In this document: positions 7,086 to 14,462 of the stretch, piece after piece
Position numbering within the stretch: position 1 is the stretch's first letter
How the letters are laid out: each line of letters opens with the position of its first letter
Virus record (IMG/VR): IMGVR_UViG_3300008116_000909
Location: 1 to 21,798 of that record
DNA from: a virus
DNA: 21,798 bases
Reading direction: 5' to 3' (one strand)
Translations under genes and position numbers: made by a program
The notes under the pieces: model-generated
What the model was told of the DNA's origin: nothing
The model's input: only the letters and a program-made list of their open reading frames with translations
Database searches by the model: none

Positions 7086-7209
7086 ACTTTACAAAAACAA
7101 AAGCACTAAACCTTAACTTTATATTTAAACTTTACAAAACAATTATAAATCAAGGTTTTTTGTAATAAAATTTTGTGCTATACTTGGAGTACTTTACAAT
7201 TTGTAAAGT
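7086..7209 (+). promoter_or_regulatory. Repeated ACTTTACAA sites and 19-bp palindromic operator upstream of nrdJ
   Basis: ACTTTACAA occurs directly three times, at 7086-7094, 7129-7137 and 7191-7199. The third copy is followed by T and the exact reverse complement TTGTAAAGT (7201-7209), forming a 19-bp palindrome. The palindrome starts seven bases after the -10 at 7179-7184, so it covers the expected transcription start. That is the usual place for a repressor operator; it could also fold at the mRNA 5' end. The half-site does not match the NrdR box as I know it. This accounts for most of the 163-base gap between genes. Confidence 0.6.
7176..7184 (+). promoter_or_regulatory. Extended -10 promoter of the nrdJ cassette
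   Basis: TGCTATACT has the TG extension shared with the other promoters of this window. The expected start is near 7191, leaving a leader of about 55 bases before ATG 7246. That leader is too short for a cobalamin riboswitch but includes the palindrome at 7191-7209. Confidence 0.7.
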
Positions 7210-7245
7210 TCTAATTATATTTTTAGTGAGAGGTTTTAATTTTAA

Positions 7246-9273
7246 ATGTCAGATGTATTTTCTTTTAGGCTTTTGGAAGAATTTGTTAACAAATATAAGG
7301 ATATTGAGCCTCCTTTTGGTTTTACCGACGCAGGTGGAAACTCATTAGGAGAGATAACCTTTATTCGTACTTATTCACGGGTTAAAGAAGACGGTACAAA
7401 AGAACGCTGGCATGAAGTATGTAAGCGTGTAATTGAAGGCATGTATTCAGTACAGAAAAATCACGCTAAAGAAAACAGACTTCCTTGGAATGATAATAAG
7501 GCTCAAAAATCTGCACAAGAAGCCTATGACCGTATGTTTAATCTTAAGTGGACTCCGCCAGGACGTGGGCTATGGGCTTTTGGTACCCCTATGACCATGG
7601 AGAGGCGCAATTCAGCAGCCTTACAGAACTGCGCTATGGTTTCTACTAGGGACATCGATAGAAACGATCCTGGTGCCCTTTTTGGCTGGGTTATGGATGC
7701 TCTAATGCTCGGGGTAGGAGTAGGATTTGACACCCTAGGTCAAGAAAAAGAAATGGAAATATATCCAAATCTTACTGAAGAAATAACATATGAAATACCA
7801 GATACAAGAGAAGGCTGGGTAGAGTCTGTAAGATTATTGTTAAACTCTTATTTAAAACAAAATCAGGCTAAAGTCATTTTTGATTATTCTAAGATTAGAC
7901 CAATGGGTGCACCAATTAAAGGTTTTGGTGGAACAGCATCTGGACCAGAGCCACTTATTAAATTACATGAAACTATTCGTAAAGTAATTGGAAATAGATC
8001 TGGTGAAACATTAGATTCTCGTGCAATTGTAGATATTATTAATCTTATTGGCACTTGTGTTGTAGCAGGAAATGTTCGTCGTTCTGCTACTCTTGCACTT
8101 GGCGCACCAGAAGATAAAGATTTTATTAATTTAAAAAACTCAGAGGTATTTCCTGATAGAAACTCATTTGATCCAGAAAATCCTGGATGGGCATGGATGA
8201 GCAATAATTCTATTGCTGCAGAAGTAGGAACAAAATATGAAGACTACGTTAATTTAATTGCAGACAATGGAGAGCCAGGTTTTATTTGGCTTGATGTTGC
8301 TCGTAATTATGGTCGTCTTGCAGATCCTGCAGATGGAAAAGATTATCGTGTAATGGGATTTAATCCATGTGCAGAACAACCATTAGAATCTTACGAACTT
8401 TGTACTTTGGTAGAGGTTCATTTAAATCGTCATGAATCTAAAGAAGATTTCTTGCGTACACTAAAGTTTGCATATCTATACGGTAAAGCAGTTACTCTTG
8501 TTCCAACACACTGGCAAATTACAAATGGAATTATGCAACGTAATCGCCGCATTGGAACATCGCTTACTGGAATTGCATCATTTGCAGATCAAAAGGGGCT
8601 ACCAGCAGTTCGTGAATGGATGGACGAAGGATATAAAACAATTCGTAAATATGATCACTCTTACTCTGAGTGGTTATGTGTTCGTGAATCAGTTCGTGTA
8701 ACAACAGTAAAGCCATCAGGGTCGGTATCTCTTTTGTCTGGAGCAACTCCAGGAGTTCACTGGGGTCCAGGAGGAAACTTCTTCCTTCGTGCAATTCGCT
8801 TTGGAAATCAAGACCCAATGATTAGTTTGTTCAAAGCAGCAGGGTATAAAATGGAAGCAGATCTAGTATCTGCTAATACAACTGTAGTATATTTCCCAGT
8901 ACATTCTGGACATGCAAGATCAGAGAAAGATGTAACATTATTTGAAAAGATTGGTCTTGCTGCTACTACTCAAAAGTATTGGTCTGATAATGGAGTTTCT
9001 GTTACCCTTTCATTTGACAAAGAAAAAGAAACAGAACATATTGCTCCAGCACTTCATATGTATGAAGGTCAGTTGAAGGCAGTATCATTTTTGCCTATGG
9101 GCAATAAAACATATCCACAGCAACCATATACTCAGATAACAAAAGATGAATATAACTCTTATGTTGGTGAGATTAAAAAAATTAATTGGTCTGCTATTTA
9201 TGACGGGGTAGATAATTTAGAAGCAGAAGGCGAAGCATACTGTACAACAGATACTTGTATGGTTAAAATTTAA
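7246..9273 (+). CDS. nrdJ: Adenosylcobalamin-dependent ribonucleoside-triphosphate reductase (class II)
   Basis: This 675-residue enzyme reduces ribonucleoside triphosphates to dNTPs using a radical generated from coenzyme B12. The key residues of the monomeric Lactobacillus-type family are all visible: Cys129 (NCA motif) and Cys386 as the redox pair, and N373-P-C375-A-E377 with Cys375 as the thiyl-radical site. Cys375 and Cys386 are 11 residues apart, as in the L. leichmannii enzyme (408/419). The C-terminal CTTDTC pair (Cys666, Cys671) passes electrons from thioredoxin. No ATP-cone is seen. The protein is somewhat shorter than the L. leichmannii enzyme (about 739). The start has only a weak GAGAGG about 12 bases upstream. 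It heads a four-gene cassette that also encodes the enzyme making its cofactor. GC content falls sharply near 7740 within the gene. Confidence 0.95.
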   Translation: MSDVFSFRLLEEFVNKYKDIEPPFGFTDAGGNSLGEITFIRTYSRVKEDGTKERWHEVCKRVIEGMYSVQKNHAKENRLPWNDNKAQKSAQEAYDRMFNLKWTPPGRGLWAFGTPMTMERRNSAALQNCAMVSTRDIDRNDPGALFGWVMDALMLGVGVGFDTLGQEKEMEIYPNLTEEITYEIPDTREGWVESVRLLLNSYLKQNQAKVIFDYSKIRPMGAPIKGFGGTASGPEPLIKLHETIRKVIGNRSGETLDSRAIVDIINLIGTCVVAGNVRRSATLALGAPEDKDFINLKNSEVFPDRNSFDPENPGWAWMSNNSIAAEVGTKYEDYVNLIADNGEPGFIWLDVARNYGRLADPADGKDYRVMGFNPCAEQPLESYELCTLVEVHLNRHESKEDFLRTLKFAYLYGKAVTLVPTHWQITNGIMQRNRRIGTSLTGIASFADQKGLPAVREWMDEGYKTIRKYDHSYSEWLCVRESVRVTTVKPSGSVSLLSGATPGVHWGPGGNFFLRAIRFGNQDPMISLFKAAGYKMEADLVSANTTVVYFPVHSGHARSEKDVTLFEKIGLAATTQKYWSDNGVSVTLSFDKEKETEHIAPALHMYEGQLKAVSFLPMGNKTYPQQPYTQITKDEYNSYVGEIKKINWSAIYDGVDNLEAEGEAYCTTDTCMVKI

Positions 9274-9284
9274 TAGGGGGTAAA

Positions 9285-9737
9285 ATGAAAAAAATATTTG
9301 CAATTGCAATAAGCATTGGTCTACTAATAGGTGGTATATCATTTATCACTACATATGAAAAAGGATGCGTTAATGTTTATGTTGATTATGGAACATTAGA
9401 TAATAAATCAAAACATACAACTTGTATAGGTGTTCACGATAAATCAAATGCTTTGACTATTTTAAAGAAAGCAAACTATAAAATACAGGGAACAATAAAA
9501 TATGGAGATGCAGTTGTATGTAGGGTTAATAATTTGCCAGATCCATCAGTTGAAACTTGTGAAACTATGCCACCAGCAGACGCATACTGGGCTGTAATAG
9601 TAAAGAAAAAACAAGTTGTGCCATTTCCTATTAATGAGTGGGGTTGGGCACAAAAAGGAATAAATGAAACATATCTATACGCTGGAGATTCTATCGGTCT
9701 TGTCTGGGCTGATAACGGAAAGGTTATATTTCCATGA
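9285..9737 (+). CDS. Membrane-anchored or secreted transcobalamin-C-like (DUF4430-type) protein, putative B12 capture
   Basis: AGGGGG at 9275-9280 precedes ATG 9285, 11 bases after nrdJ. Residues 1-23 are a KK-led hydrophobic helix, either a signal peptide or an anchor; no lipobox is present. The exported part has four cysteines (28, 47, 79, 92), enough for two disulfides. It shows the DUF4430 pattern: a SNALTILKKANY helix, VVCRVNNLPD, ADAYWAVIV, WGWAQKGI, and YLYAGDSIGLVW near the C-terminus. This domain is known from the C-terminal part of vertebrate B12 carriers (intrinsic factor, transcobalamin) and from bacterial surface proteins. Lying between a B12 enzyme and a B12 adenosyltransferase, it may bind cobalamin at the cell surface. 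Family resemblance is by eye; the function is a hypothesis. Confidence 0.65.
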   Translation: MKKIFAIAISIGLLIGGISFITTYEKGCVNVYVDYGTLDNKSKHTTCIGVHDKSNALTILKKANYKIQGTIKYGDAVVCRVNNLPDPSVETCETMPPADAYWAVIVKKKQVVPFPINEWGWAQKGINETYLYAGDSIGLVWADNGKVIFP

Positions 9738-9895
9738 AAGTTGCTTATAAAAAAATAGATAATATTATAGAGTTACCAGTAAAAAAACAAAACGATATAA
9801 CAAAAAATATTTTGCAACTAACAATAACTCTTGCTGCACTTTATATAGCCAATAAAATTGGTATTGATATTTGGCGATCTTTGACTGGACACTAA
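9734..9895 (+). CDS. Small single-helix membrane protein (53 aa), unknown function
   Basis: ATG 9734 overlaps the preceding stop as ATGA, and the TAA at 9893-9895 overlaps the next start as TAATG, so it is locked between two genes of the cassette. The protein has a Lys-rich N-terminal half (MKVAYKKIDNIIELPVKKQ) and one probable membrane helix at about residues 25-43 (ILQLTITLAALYIANKIGI), ending DIWRSLTGH. By the positive-inside rule the N-terminus should be cytoplasmic. Its tight coupling suggests work with the surface protein before it or the adenosyltransferase after it, for instance as a membrane tether. I recognise no family; a holin is possible but unsupported by context. Confidence 0.6.
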   Translation: MKVAYKKIDNIIELPVKKQNDITKNILQLTITLAALYIANKIGIDIWRSLTGH

Positions 9896-10389
9896 TGGTA
9901 CATTTAACTCGTATTTATACAAAAACAGGGGATGATGGAAAAACATCAACTGCTAACAATGAAAGAATAGATAAGGCTAGCGATTTAATAGAAGCAATCG
10001 GAGCAGTAGATGAAGCAAACTCTGCTATAGGTATGGCAAGTGAATTTTATAATGATATTATTGATAGAATACAAAACGACTTGTTTGACCTAGGAGCAGA
10101 ACTTTCTGGCGCTACAACAATAACAATATCTGAAGAAAGAATTGTTTACTTAGAAAATGTTATCGATGATTATAACGAATTCTTAGAACCACTACACTCA
10201 TTTGTACTACCTACTGGGTCATTGCATAACGCAAGAACCATAGTTAGAAGAGCAGAGCGTCAAGTGTGGAGGGTAGAAGGAATTAACCCAAATATTCCCA
10301 AGTATCTTAATAGGCTATCAGACCTACTATTTGTTATGGCAAGATACCACAATAAGGGTAATGAAAAGTTGTGGGTTCCTAAAAATTAA
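9895..10389 (+). CDS. pduO: PduO-type ATP:cob(I)alamin adenosyltransferase
   Basis: This enzyme transfers the adenosyl group of ATP to cob(I)alamin, making adenosylcobalamin, the cofactor that the class II reductase of this cassette requires. The 164-residue length fits the family. Visible motifs are RIYTKTGDDGKT at residues 6-17 (ATP site), GAVDEANSAIG at 36-46, FVLPTGSLHNARTIVRRAER at 103-122 with Arg118, Arg119 and Arg122, and YLNRLSDLLFVMAR at 137-150 with Asn139, Arg140 and Asp143. All belong to the conserved active-site set of the PduO/MMAB family. The start ATG 9895 overlaps the previous stop (TAATG); an in-frame TTG at 9871 lies inside the preceding gene and is rejected. The protein should act in the cytoplasm as a trimer. 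Confidence 0.93.
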   Translation: MVHLTRIYTKTGDDGKTSTANNERIDKASDLIEAIGAVDEANSAIGMASEFYNDIIDRIQNDLFDLGAELSGATTITISEERIVYLENVIDDYNEFLEPLHSFVLPTGSLHNARTIVRRAERQVWRVEGINPNIPKYLNRLSDLLFVMARYHNKGNEKLWVPKN

Positions 10390-10397
10390 ACCTTCCC

Positions 10398-10406
10398 TGC
10401 TATAAT
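10398..10406 (+). promoter_or_regulatory. Extended -10 promoter
   Basis: TGCTATAAT lies nine bases after the adenosyltransferase stop codon and ends 17 bases before ATG 10424. The short leader carries an AGGAGA ribosome-binding site (10415-10420) very close to the start. It separates the next gene from the B12 cassette in transcription. Confidence 0.7.
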
Positions 10407-10423
10407 AAGGTTATAGGAGAAAT

Positions 10424-11140
10424 ATGTCCATACCCTCTAATTTATATGCAGAAAAGATATATGCCGAGCAGCCACAAATTCTGTGGTCTTTAGATGATCA
10501 GGCTGATTATATTTCTCTAATTACAGAGGCACAAAGAGACATTTCTGACTCTTGGACATTAACAGACTGTACTGCTACAACATCAGGTATAGATTTAAAT
10601 CAACCATTTGAAGATAGTGTTTTAAATGCAATAGAGGGAGATGTTCCAGCAACCAGTTCTCTCACTATTCAGTGTGTTAGTGCAGACTTGGTTAATTTTA
10701 CAGATTTAAACTCTACCCTTGGATCTTTTAGTGTAGGTGCATATTTTTATTCAGACAGCGGGTATTTAAACCAGGTACAAATAGGATATGAATATACAGA
10801 TACAACTACATCTACAATTATTCAAGAACTAGAAACATTTAATACTTCTATATTTCAGGCATGGAGTTTTGTTTCTGGAACATTTGATATTCCTAATGAA
10901 AATACAGATCTTAGAGTTGTTATAAAATTTATATATACAGATGGTGGGTCAACTTCTTCTGATTATAGATTTTATGTTAATGGAATAAGTTTGGGTCAAT
11001 GGTCTGAAGAGTTTAATGCATGCCACTTCTCTTGGAGTTACTCCAATTGCTTTGCCATCAACAATTGCTTTAACTGTAGATGGTGCTGTACAAGCAGATC
11101 CTTACGGATTAGGTGGAGACACAGGATATTATTTAGTTGA
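10424..11140 (+). CDS. Large virion lectin-like protein, 5' part (broken by 4-bp duplication)
   Basis: The first about 197 residues are coherent: MSIPSNLYAEKIYAEQPQIL, WSLDDQADYISLI, then a beta-sandwich-like region (LGSFSVGAYFYSDSGY, FNTSIFQAWSFVSGTFDIPN, LRVVIKFIYTDG, YRFYVNGISLGQWSEEFN). From residue 198 the frame turns into a Cys/Trp-rich tail of about 40 residues that looks like shifted-frame noise and ends at 11140. The natural continuation is found in the +1 frame from 11016. Removing one copy of the tandem ATGC at 11016-11023 yields EEFN-ATSLGVTP and a single protein of 1206 residues. This part looks like the N-terminal attachment and carbohydrate-binding-like region of a large tail-associated protein. 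Confidence 0.7.
   Translation: MSIPSNLYAEKIYAEQPQILWSLDDQADYISLITEAQRDISDSWTLTDCTATTSGIDLNQPFEDSVLNAIEGDVPATSSLTIQCVSADLVNFTDLNSTLGSFSVGAYFYSDSGYLNQVQIGYEYTDTTTSTIIQELETFNTSIFQAWSFVSGTFDIPNENTDLRVVIKFIYTDGGSTSSDYRFYVNGISLGQWSEEFNACHFSWSYSNCFAINNCFNCRWCCTSRSLRIRWRHRILFS
11016..11023 (+). repeat. Tandem ATGC duplication causing a frameshift
   Basis: ATGC at 11016-11019 is repeated at 11020-11023. Deleting one copy joins the two halves of the lectin-like gene in one frame with a sensible junction (TTT AAT GCC ACT). It may be a real mutation, a strain polymorphism or an assembly error. Confidence 0.75.
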
Positions 11141-14048
11141 TAATAATGCTCTTGTTGCAAGAAATAGCGGAGTACCAATGGTATTTGGTGCAAGCGGTAT
11201 AACAAGACTTACTCCAAATAATGGCGGTAAGCCATCGTTAATATTACCTGGCGAAGGATTTTTAAATGAATTAGGAAAATATAAAGATTATACAATAGAG
11301 TTTTGGCTTCGTGTTAACTCGGATGCTTATACTCCAAGAAGAATATTTGGACCAATAGCATCATCAGATGGACTATATGTAGAGTCTGGATTTATAACTA
11401 TGGTCATTGGTAAACAGTTTGCTTCTCATTTTGTTGGTGAATGGTTTAGACCAATGCTTGTTCATTTTAGAATTATTAGAAATAACGCAACACTTTTAAT
11501 TAATGGTGAAGAAGTAATTAACCTTCCAATTGATACAGACAGCCTATCTTTACCAGCACAACTAGATAATACTGGAGATAGCCAAGACTGGATTGGATTT
11601 TATGCCTACGAAGATGTGTCTCCAATAGAAATAGATTGCGTTGCAATTTATCCATATTCTGTTGCAATCAACGTTGCTAAGCGTAGATGGGTATATGGTC
11701 AAGGAGTAGTTTCTCCAGAAGCAATTAACTCAGCATACGGAGGAACGCAAGCATTTATAGATTACCCATTTGCGGACTATACTGGAAACTATAACTATCC
11801 AGACTTTGCACAATGGGAACAGGGAAACTTTGATAATCTATCAACAACAAATACAGCATTAACAACTCCAGACTATCAACTACCAGATATATTTTTAAGT
11901 AGCAAGACTCTACAAGAACTTTATGACGATAATCAAGAAATTCAAGATCCACTCGATAGTACTTTTATAACCTTTAGACCAAATGTTGGATGGAATTCAG
12001 AAGACTGTTATTTTAACTTTCCAAGATTTAATATATTAAACGATGATATTCATACATTTTACGGAGTATTTAGTTCAGATGATCTATTAACAGAAGAAAC
12101 ACTATTTAAAGTATATAACAGACTTACAGGTAATTACTTTGCAATTCGTAAAGATTTAGATGAAATTCACTACTATTTATATTTTAATGGGGAAGAAGAA
12201 GAGATATATACAACAGACATAATTGTGTCTGATGAAAAATATGCTGCAGGAGTAAAGATTGATTTTTTGGTTTCTTTCTTTGGAGGAAATGTAGCGTCAT
12301 TCTTTGGAAATCGTAATGGGCTAGAGATGTATGTTGCAGGGGATGAAACAAATACTTATCAATTCACTGGCAAAGTATACTCAGTAGGTTTATGCACAGC
12401 ATATAATGCAACAGAAGTAGCAGATCATTTTGAAGAAAATGGAACAGCAATTCTGGATAGTTATCTAGCAACTGGGTCAGAAGAGTCTGAAAATGCTAAA
12501 GCGCTGCTTGCTCATACGGCAAGTTATACTCTTTTGCCATCAGAAGCATATGATACATATTTCTTAGATATCGGAGTTTCTGGGTATTGGGAAGACTACC
12601 TGCCTCTATCTTATTTTGCACAGTTTGTAACAAACGATGTTGGTAACACATATTATGATCTTGATTTCTTACAATATAATTTAGGATATCCATCTCCAAC
12701 TAAACTAAAAGAATATGAACAAGTAGGATCTTGGACATATGAAGAACTTAAAGAAGAGTATTCACATCCAGTTCAAGAAACATATTTGCAGTTAGACAAT
12801 AGCATATTTACTGGCTGGAACAACTATCAGGATATGGCTGAAAAGGCTATTAAATATTATGAGTATGATACAACAGATGCAGTAATTAGAAGTTATGTTA
12901 CCTTGCAGTATATTCAAGAAGGTGCAAACCAGCCTATATCAAACTTTACCAACTATGTTCCTCCAAAAGAAGATAAGATTATTAATATTGATGACTATCC
13001 AAATTGGCTTACTACAAAATTTGAAGTTGTTGATAATACATTAATTTATCCAACTAAAACTGTTGACTTTAATGATTTGGCAATTGTATATCATTTAAAC
13101 TTTAACATTCGTGGTATTTTGAGAAAGCCGATTCGTTTACGTAGACTAGAGTGGGCATCTCAGGCATTTAATGATAATTCATTTAATCCAGTTGGTACAA
13201 GATTTGGTGTTGATATGTTCCCATATACTCGTGCTGGTATTTATTATGATTACAAAGCGCAAAACCCTTTTAGTATTTATAAAGGAAGTACCCCATACCT
13301 TTATCTAAATAGAACATCTGGTGTAGAAGTTCGTGGAAGTTTTGATCCTTTTGTTTCTAGAGGATTGGCTATTCCAGTTAATCCAAATCTAGCAAGCAAC
13401 TATCGTGTTAGTGCTATGCAGATATGGATGAGATATGATCAAGAACAATTTCCTATAACTCCAACAGAAATATTTGAGGTAGTTTATAAGGGAGATACAA
13501 TTAAGTTTTATATTGTTGCGGATAATCCAGATGCCACTAGAGCCAGGGTATATGCAAAAAGTTTAACTACCGACCAACCATTTAATGGACTATCATATTT
13601 TATAAACGGATCTCTTGTTAGAGAACCAGTTTTTACAATAAAAGAATGGTCAGTTCTTGGAATAGCATTTGCATCAGCCCTTAATTTTGATTTATTTATT
13701 GGTGGCATTAATTTAACTGGTCCACTGGTTTATAATAATATTGCGTTTTATCAAGCAAATAATTTGCAACAGGTTCAAAGCACCCTCACCAGACCTTGGC
13801 TTAGAGTAGAATCTGACGGGGTAACAAACTTTGACTGGGAGTATTGGTTAAATAGTTTTACATGGGAGGGCGTACTAGTCATTGCCTCTACAGATATTTA
13901 TGGCGTAAGTCCAGCAGAAGTATACAAGACGTATATAGGAACTAATAAAATAATCATTGATGATGATGAAGGTATGATTTTTGATGCTGAAAAGATGAAA
14001 ATATACAATGACACAACATGGACTATTAGGGTGGGTTCAGCGGTATAA
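11016..14048 (+). CDS. Large virion lectin-like (LamG/concanavalin-type) protein, 3' part
   Basis: The 1010-residue frame carries the main body of the protein begun at 10424. Residues 28-60 (DPYGLGGDTGYYLVDNNALV, VPMVFGASGITRL) lead into a probable LamG/concanavalin-like domain at about 85-215: KYKDYTIEFWLRVNS, RRIFGPIASSDGLYV, MLVHFRIIRNNATLLINGE, DWIGFYAYED, IDCVAIYPYSV. A second such unit is suggested near 820-930 (MQIWMRYDQ, VYKGDTIKFYIV, FTIKEWSVLGIAF, LVYNNIAFYQ). The rest is Tyr/Asp/Asn-rich without named motifs. Independent initiation at ATG 11016 is conceivable (GAAGAG upstream), but a fused reading frame is more likely. It is probably a tail or fibre protein that binds surface glycans. 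Confidence 0.75.
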   Translation: MHATSLGVTPIALPSTIALTVDGAVQADPYGLGGDTGYYLVDNNALVARNSGVPMVFGASGITRLTPNNGGKPSLILPGEGFLNELGKYKDYTIEFWLRVNSDAYTPRRIFGPIASSDGLYVESGFITMVIGKQFASHFVGEWFRPMLVHFRIIRNNATLLINGEEVINLPIDTDSLSLPAQLDNTGDSQDWIGFYAYEDVSPIEIDCVAIYPYSVAINVAKRRWVYGQGVVSPEAINSAYGGTQAFIDYPFADYTGNYNYPDFAQWEQGNFDNLSTTNTALTTPDYQLPDIFLSSKTLQELYDDNQEIQDPLDSTFITFRPNVGWNSEDCYFNFPRFNILNDDIHTFYGVFSSDDLLTEETLFKVYNRLTGNYFAIRKDLDEIHYYLYFNGEEEEIYTTDIIVSDEKYAAGVKIDFLVSFFGGNVASFFGNRNGLEMYVAGDETNTYQFTGKVYSVGLCTAYNATEVADHFEENGTAILDSYLATGSEESENAKALLAHTASYTLLPSEAYDTYFLDIGVSGYWEDYLPLSYFAQFVTNDVGNTYYDLDFLQYNLGYPSPTKLKEYEQVGSWTYEELKEEYSHPVQETYLQLDNSIFTGWNNYQDMAEKAIKYYEYDTTDAVIRSYVTLQYIQEGANQPISNFTNYVPPKEDKIINIDDYPNWLTTKFEVVDNTLIYPTKTVDFNDLAIVYHLNFNIRGILRKPIRLRRLEWASQAFNDNSFNPVGTRFGVDMFPYTRAGIYYDYKAQNPFSIYKGSTPYLYLNRTSGVEVRGSFDPFVSRGLAIPVNPNLASNYRVSAMQIWMRYDQEQFPITPTEIFEVVYKGDTIKFYIVADNPDATRARVYAKSLTTDQPFNGLSYFINGSLVREPVFTIKEWSVLGIAFASALNFDLFIGGINLTGPLVYNNIAFYQANNLQQVQSTLTRPWLRVESDGVTNFDWEYWLNSFTWEGVLVIASTDIYGVSPAEVYKTYIGTNKIIIDDDEGMIFDAEKMKIYNDTTWTIRVGSAV

Positions 14049-14050
14049 TC

Positions 14051-14059
14051 TGGTATACT
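14051..14059 (+). promoter_or_regulatory. Extended -10 promoter, leaderless
   Basis: TGGTATACT ends seven bases before ATG 14067, the same spacing as at 2441-2449, so transcription is expected to start at the initiator codon. No ribosome-binding site is present. A further TATAAT at 14044-14049 lacks the TG extension. Confidence 0.7.
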
Positions 14060-14066
14060 TTGGTAT

Positions 14067-14462
14067 ATGAATCCATTAATTAGTCAAAAAACTGGTAAAC
14101 CTATTGTAAATAATGTAAGAAGAAAAGTCATAGATAAACACTATGACTGGGGTTTGTATGTTTATAAGAAATCTAATGGAAAATGGTTTACTGATGGAGA
14201 GGGCAATGTTTTAAATATTCCATCAATGAAAGGTGATATTGCCCAAATTGCAAAATTAAAAGAGGCTGCAATTTATCATGGTGACCCAGGTGACGGGAAT
14301 GCAATTTTTGTTCCTGGATTAACAAGAATTAGTGATGAAGAATATAGTGAGCAGTTAGATCGTATGAAGAATGGATTAATTCCTTCTATGAACGATTTGG
14401 GGGCATGGAAAGCAGCACAAGATACGCTAAACACACATGGAAGAGAAGCATACGACTCATGA
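14067..14462 (+). CDS. Conserved-looking pre-portal protein (131 aa), unknown function
   Basis: The protein begins MNPLISQKTGKPIVNNVRRK and continues with HYDWGLYVYKKSNGKWFTDG, then EGNVLNIPSMKGDIAQIAKL, an IFVPGLTRISDEEYSEQLDRM segment and LIPSMNDLGAWKAAQDTL. It is soluble, mixed alpha/beta, and has no signal peptide. It sits where a terminase gene often precedes the portal, but it lacks Walker motifs and is far too short for a large terminase. The stop overlaps the portal start (ATGA), so the two are translationally coupled. A small connector or packaging-related role is possible, but I do not recognise the family. Its mRNA probably has no leader. Confidence 0.6.
   Translation: MNPLISQKTGKPIVNNVRRKVIDKHYDWGLYVYKKSNGKWFTDGEGNVLNIPSMKGDIAQIAKLKEAAIYHGDPGDGNAIFVPGLTRISDEEYSEQLDRMKNGLIPSMNDLGAWKAAQDTLNTHGREAYDS

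Noticed and set aside
7191-7209. NrdR box at the nrdJ promoter
   Set aside because: The palindrome does not match the 16-bp NrdR box pattern as I know it, and only one full palindrome is present.
7083-7245. Cobalamin riboswitch upstream of nrdJ
   Set aside because: The whole gap is 163 bases and the predicted leader about 55; a B12 riboswitch needs roughly 200 and I see no B12 box.
11016-11140. Programmed ribosomal frameshift in the lectin-like gene
   Set aside because: No recognised slippery sequence or downstream structure; the tandem ATGC duplication explains the break more simply. Kept as a remote option in the finding.
14044-14049. TATAAT at the lectin-gene stop codon as a separate promoter
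   Set aside because: It lacks the TG extension; TGGTATACT a few bases later fits the pattern and the spacing better.
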